A DNA stretch of 34,286 nucleotides from Streptomyces sp. CT34 (GTDB lineage: Bacteria > Actinomycetota > Actinomycetes > Streptomycetales > Streptomycetaceae). Below are positions 32,404-34,286 of the stretch, in pieces (position 1 is the first letter of the stretch; each line of letters begins with the position of its first letter). Where the stretch lies: assembly GCF_000805335.1 (NCBI RefSeq), contig NZ_KN708638.1:4661021-4695306 (forward strand), given 5' to 3'. Made by a program: the position numbers and the translations under genes. The notes below the pieces were generated by a model. The model saw nothing but the letters and a program-made list of their open reading frames with translations, did no database searches and was not told the origin of the DNA.

Positions 32404-34221
32404 GTGATGAGCAGCAGGCCCGAGCACCCTACGCACACCACCGGCGCACACCGGTCGCGCGGCACGGCGCCGCGCCGGCCCGAGGAACAGGACCGAGGGA
32501 TCCTCCGGAACCGCGACACACGGCGGCGGCACGAGGCCCGCCAGGACCGCTACGAGCCGTATCTGGACGGGCTGTTCACCTACTGCCTGTCCGTACTGTG
32601 CGAGCACGACGCGGCCACCGCGGTGCTCGGCGAGGCGCTGGCGCTCGCCGAGCGGCAGCACGGCCGGCGCCCCGGCGACGCCGGTCTCTACGGCCCCTGG
32701 CTCTACGCCCTGGCCCGCTGGGCGTGCCTGCGCCGGCTCGCCGAGGCCGGCCAGGAATCCGCGGCGCCGCCCGGCGACGGGCCGGAGCAGGAGCAGCAGC
32801 GCCGGCGCGAACTGGCCGCGCTGGCCTGGCCGGAGGCCGCCGGGACCACGCCCGAGCAGCGCGAGGCGCTGGAACTCTCGGTGCGCCACCGGCTGTCGCC
32901 GGACGAGGTCGCCGCGGTGCTCGGCGCCGAACCGGCCGCCACCCGCGCGCTGCTGGCCGCCGCGTCCTGCGAGGTCGAGCGGACCCGGGCGGCGCTGGCC
33001 GTCGTCGAGTTCGGGCGATGTCCGGACGTGGGGCGGCTGGCCGGGGACAGCCAGATGCTGCTGGGCGCGGCGCTCCGCCGGGAGCTGGTGCGCCATGTCG
33101 ACGACTGCGCCGAGTGCCGGCGGACCGCCGAGCGGGCCACCGCCGCCGGGCCCTGGCCGGGCACCGCGCCCGCCGACCAGGGCACGCTGCCGCTGGTCGG
33201 CGCCGAGCACGAGGCGGTGTTCGAGGCGCTGGCGGCGGCCCTGAAGTCCCGGTCGGGGCGGGCGGAGGGGGTGCCGGGCGCGACCGCGGTGCCGGCCGGC
33301 GGCAGGCACGGTGGAGCAAACGGTTCTCCTCGCTACGGCCGCAACGGATTCCCGGTGGGCCCCACGGACCGGGTCGCGCGCCGCCGCCGGCTGCGCAGCC
33401 GGGCGCTGACCACCACGGTCGTGGCGACGGTGCTGGCGGCGCCGGTGCTCGCCCTGTGGGCGGCCTACCGCGGCGCCCCGGAGACCGGCGAGACGGACGC
33501 CACGACGGTGGCCGCCAATGGCACCGACGCCGAGCCGGACGCCGGCGCCCGGCTCGGCGGTCGCCGCTACGAGAACGCCGGGAACGCCCGTCCGACGACC
33601 CCGCGGCGCGGCCTGTCGGCCGGCGACTGGACGCCCGACGTGTCCGTCGAGGTGGCGGGCCCGGACAGCGGCCCGACGCCGCCGGCCGACCGGGAGGAGC
33701 GGGGGCCGGGCCGGCTGACCGTCGACGCGCAGCCCGCCTCCGGGACGACGGTCATCACGATCCGCGCCTCGGGCCGCTCGCCGGTGCGCTGGCATGCGGC
33801 GGCGGCAGCGCCCTGGCTCCAGATGAGCCATACGGCGGGGGAGCTGCAACCGGGCCAGACCACGAAGATCACGGTGTATGTCGACCACGACCGGGAGCCC
33901 GAGGGGCACTGGAAGTCCCGGATCGCCATCGAGCCGGGCGGCACCGTCGTCGCGCTGGAGGGCCACGGTGTGACCGAGCCCGCTCCGGGGCCGGGCCGCC
34001 CCTCGCCCGGCGGCCCCACCCCGGCACCCCCGCACCCGGGGCCGGGCCCCGGCCGTCCCACCCCGACGCATCCGGCGCCGTCCCCGCCGCCGACGCACCC
34101 GGGACCGACGGCGAACCCGACCGCGCGGCCGTCCGCGCAGTCGACCGGACAGCCGTCCGGGCCCGGCCCCTCGGCGCCGGGCGGACCCGCGCCGTCGCAC
34201 ACCCCCCGCCCGCCCCGCTGA
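32404..34221 (+). CDS. Membrane protein joining sigma-factor-like helices, anti-sigma-type zinc motif and an external BACON-like domain
   Basis: 605 aa. Residues ~50-115 (YEPYLDGLFTYCLSVLCEHD, then WLYALARWACLRRL) resemble sigma region 2. Residues ~155-200 (TPEQREALELSVRHRLSPDEVAAVLGAEPAATRALL) resemble region 4. HVDDCAEC at ~230-237 is the H-x3-C-x2-C core of a zinc-binding anti-sigma (ZAS) domain. One helix follows at ~335-354 (ALTTTVVATVLAAPVLALWA). The outer part includes a BACON-like beta domain (~436-524, with APWLQMSHTAGELQPGQT and VYVDHDREPEGHWKSRIAI) and an 80-residue Pro-rich wall-spanning tail. It is divergent from radA. The sigma-like part lacks obvious DNA-contact richness and may be non-functional for transcription. 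Confidence 0.75.
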   Translation: MMSSRPEHPTHTTGAHRSRGTAPRRPEEQDRGILRNRDTRRRHEARQDRYEPYLDGLFTYCLSVLCEHDAATAVLGEALALAERQHGRRPGDAGLYGPWLYALARWACLRRLAEAGQESAAPPGDGPEQEQQRRRELAALAWPEAAGTTPEQREALELSVRHRLSPDEVAAVLGAEPAATRALLAAASCEVERTRAALAVVEFGRCPDVGRLAGDSQMLLGAALRRELVRHVDDCAECRRTAERATAAGPWPGTAPADQGTLPLVGAEHEAVFEALAAALKSRSGRAEGVPGATAVPAGGRHGGANGSPRYGRNGFPVGPTDRVARRRRLRSRALTTTVVATVLAAPVLALWAAYRGAPETGETDATTVAANGTDAEPDAGARLGGRRYENAGNARPTTPRRGLSAGDWTPDVSVEVAGPDSGPTPPADREERGPGRLTVDAQPASGTTVITIRASGRSPVRWHAAAAAPWLQMSHTAGELQPGQTTKITVYVDHDREPEGHWKSRIAIEPGGTVVALEGHGVTEPAPGPGRPSPGGPTPAPPHPGPGPGRPTPTHPAPSPPPTHPGPTANPTARPSAQSTGQPSGPGPSAPGGPAPSHTPRPPR

Positions 34222-34224
34222 CCC

Positions 34225-34263
34225 GCCGCGGCGGGGCGGCTTCCGGCGCCGCGGCGGGGCGGC
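34225..34263. repeat. 16-nt direct repeat after the BACON-domain gene
   Basis: GCCGCGGCGGGGCGGC occurs at 34225-34240 and 34248-34263. It could fold in several ways and act as a terminator; the window ends soon after. Confidence 0.6.
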
Positions 34264-34286
34264 TAGCCCCTCGGGGGAGGCCCTGT

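Overview
The window is a high-GC actinobacterial chromosome segment, almost certainly from Streptomyces. The gene content matches the genus: GTG starts are frequent, ATGA/GTGA overlaps are common, and there are an XRE/DUF397 pair, a complete sigE-cseABC operon, Lsr2, ClpC and DisA/RadA. From memory, S. coelicolor has sigE near SCO3356, clpC at SCO3373 and lsr2 at SCO3375 in the same relative order, so most of the window is conserved core. No tRNA, rRNA, CRISPR array, insertion sequence or phage gene was seen.

Positions 1-5.9 kb (+ strand): a translationally coupled cofactor operon. A 5'-truncated Rossmann/DUF2520 gene is followed by panC, nadB, nadC and coaX, serving pantothenate/CoA and de novo NAD synthesis. 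Positions 6.0-8.6 kb: a hypothetical gene, a 59-aa membrane protein ending at a strong terminator, a BlaI-type repressor with an ArgA-like acetyltransferase, and lsr2. The 3' end of lsr2 overlaps a convergent Prim-Pol-like gene by 70 bp. Positions 9.3-12.3 kb: clpC, preceded by a candidate ClgR box and a near-consensus SigR promoter. Downstream lies the frameshifted remnant of a NACHT-type ATPase gene.

Positions 13.2-16.5 kb: a secreted M23 peptidase behind a structured leader, then a TetR/MFS drug-efflux pair whose divergent promoter region carries a large 22-bp inverted repeat. Positions 16.5-18.4 kb: a WhiJ-like XRE/DUF397/small-protein module, followed by an unexplained nested inverted repeat.

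Positions 18.4-25 kb: envelope-stress region. An SPFH-GYF protein and a zinc-ribbon membrane protein (both resembling Bacillus YdjI/YdjG) converge on sigE-cseA-cseB-cseC. The sigE upstream region holds two 28-29 nt direct repeats 33 nt apart, a candidate CseB operator.

Positions 25-32.2 kb: genome-integrity and accessory genes, namely mutY, a PPOX-fold protein, an anchored Gly/Ser-rich protein, an SDR epimerase/reductase, disA (c-di-AMP synthase) and radA. Positions 32.4-34.2 kb: an unusual single protein that appears to join sigma-factor-like helices, an anti-sigma-type zinc motif, a membrane anchor and an external BACON-like domain.

The most notable points are the sigma/anti-sigma/BACON chimera, the candidate CseB operator, the dual ClgR/SigR control of clpC, the NACHT pseudogene and the lsr2 antisense overlap. 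All functional calls are from reading motifs; no database search was run.
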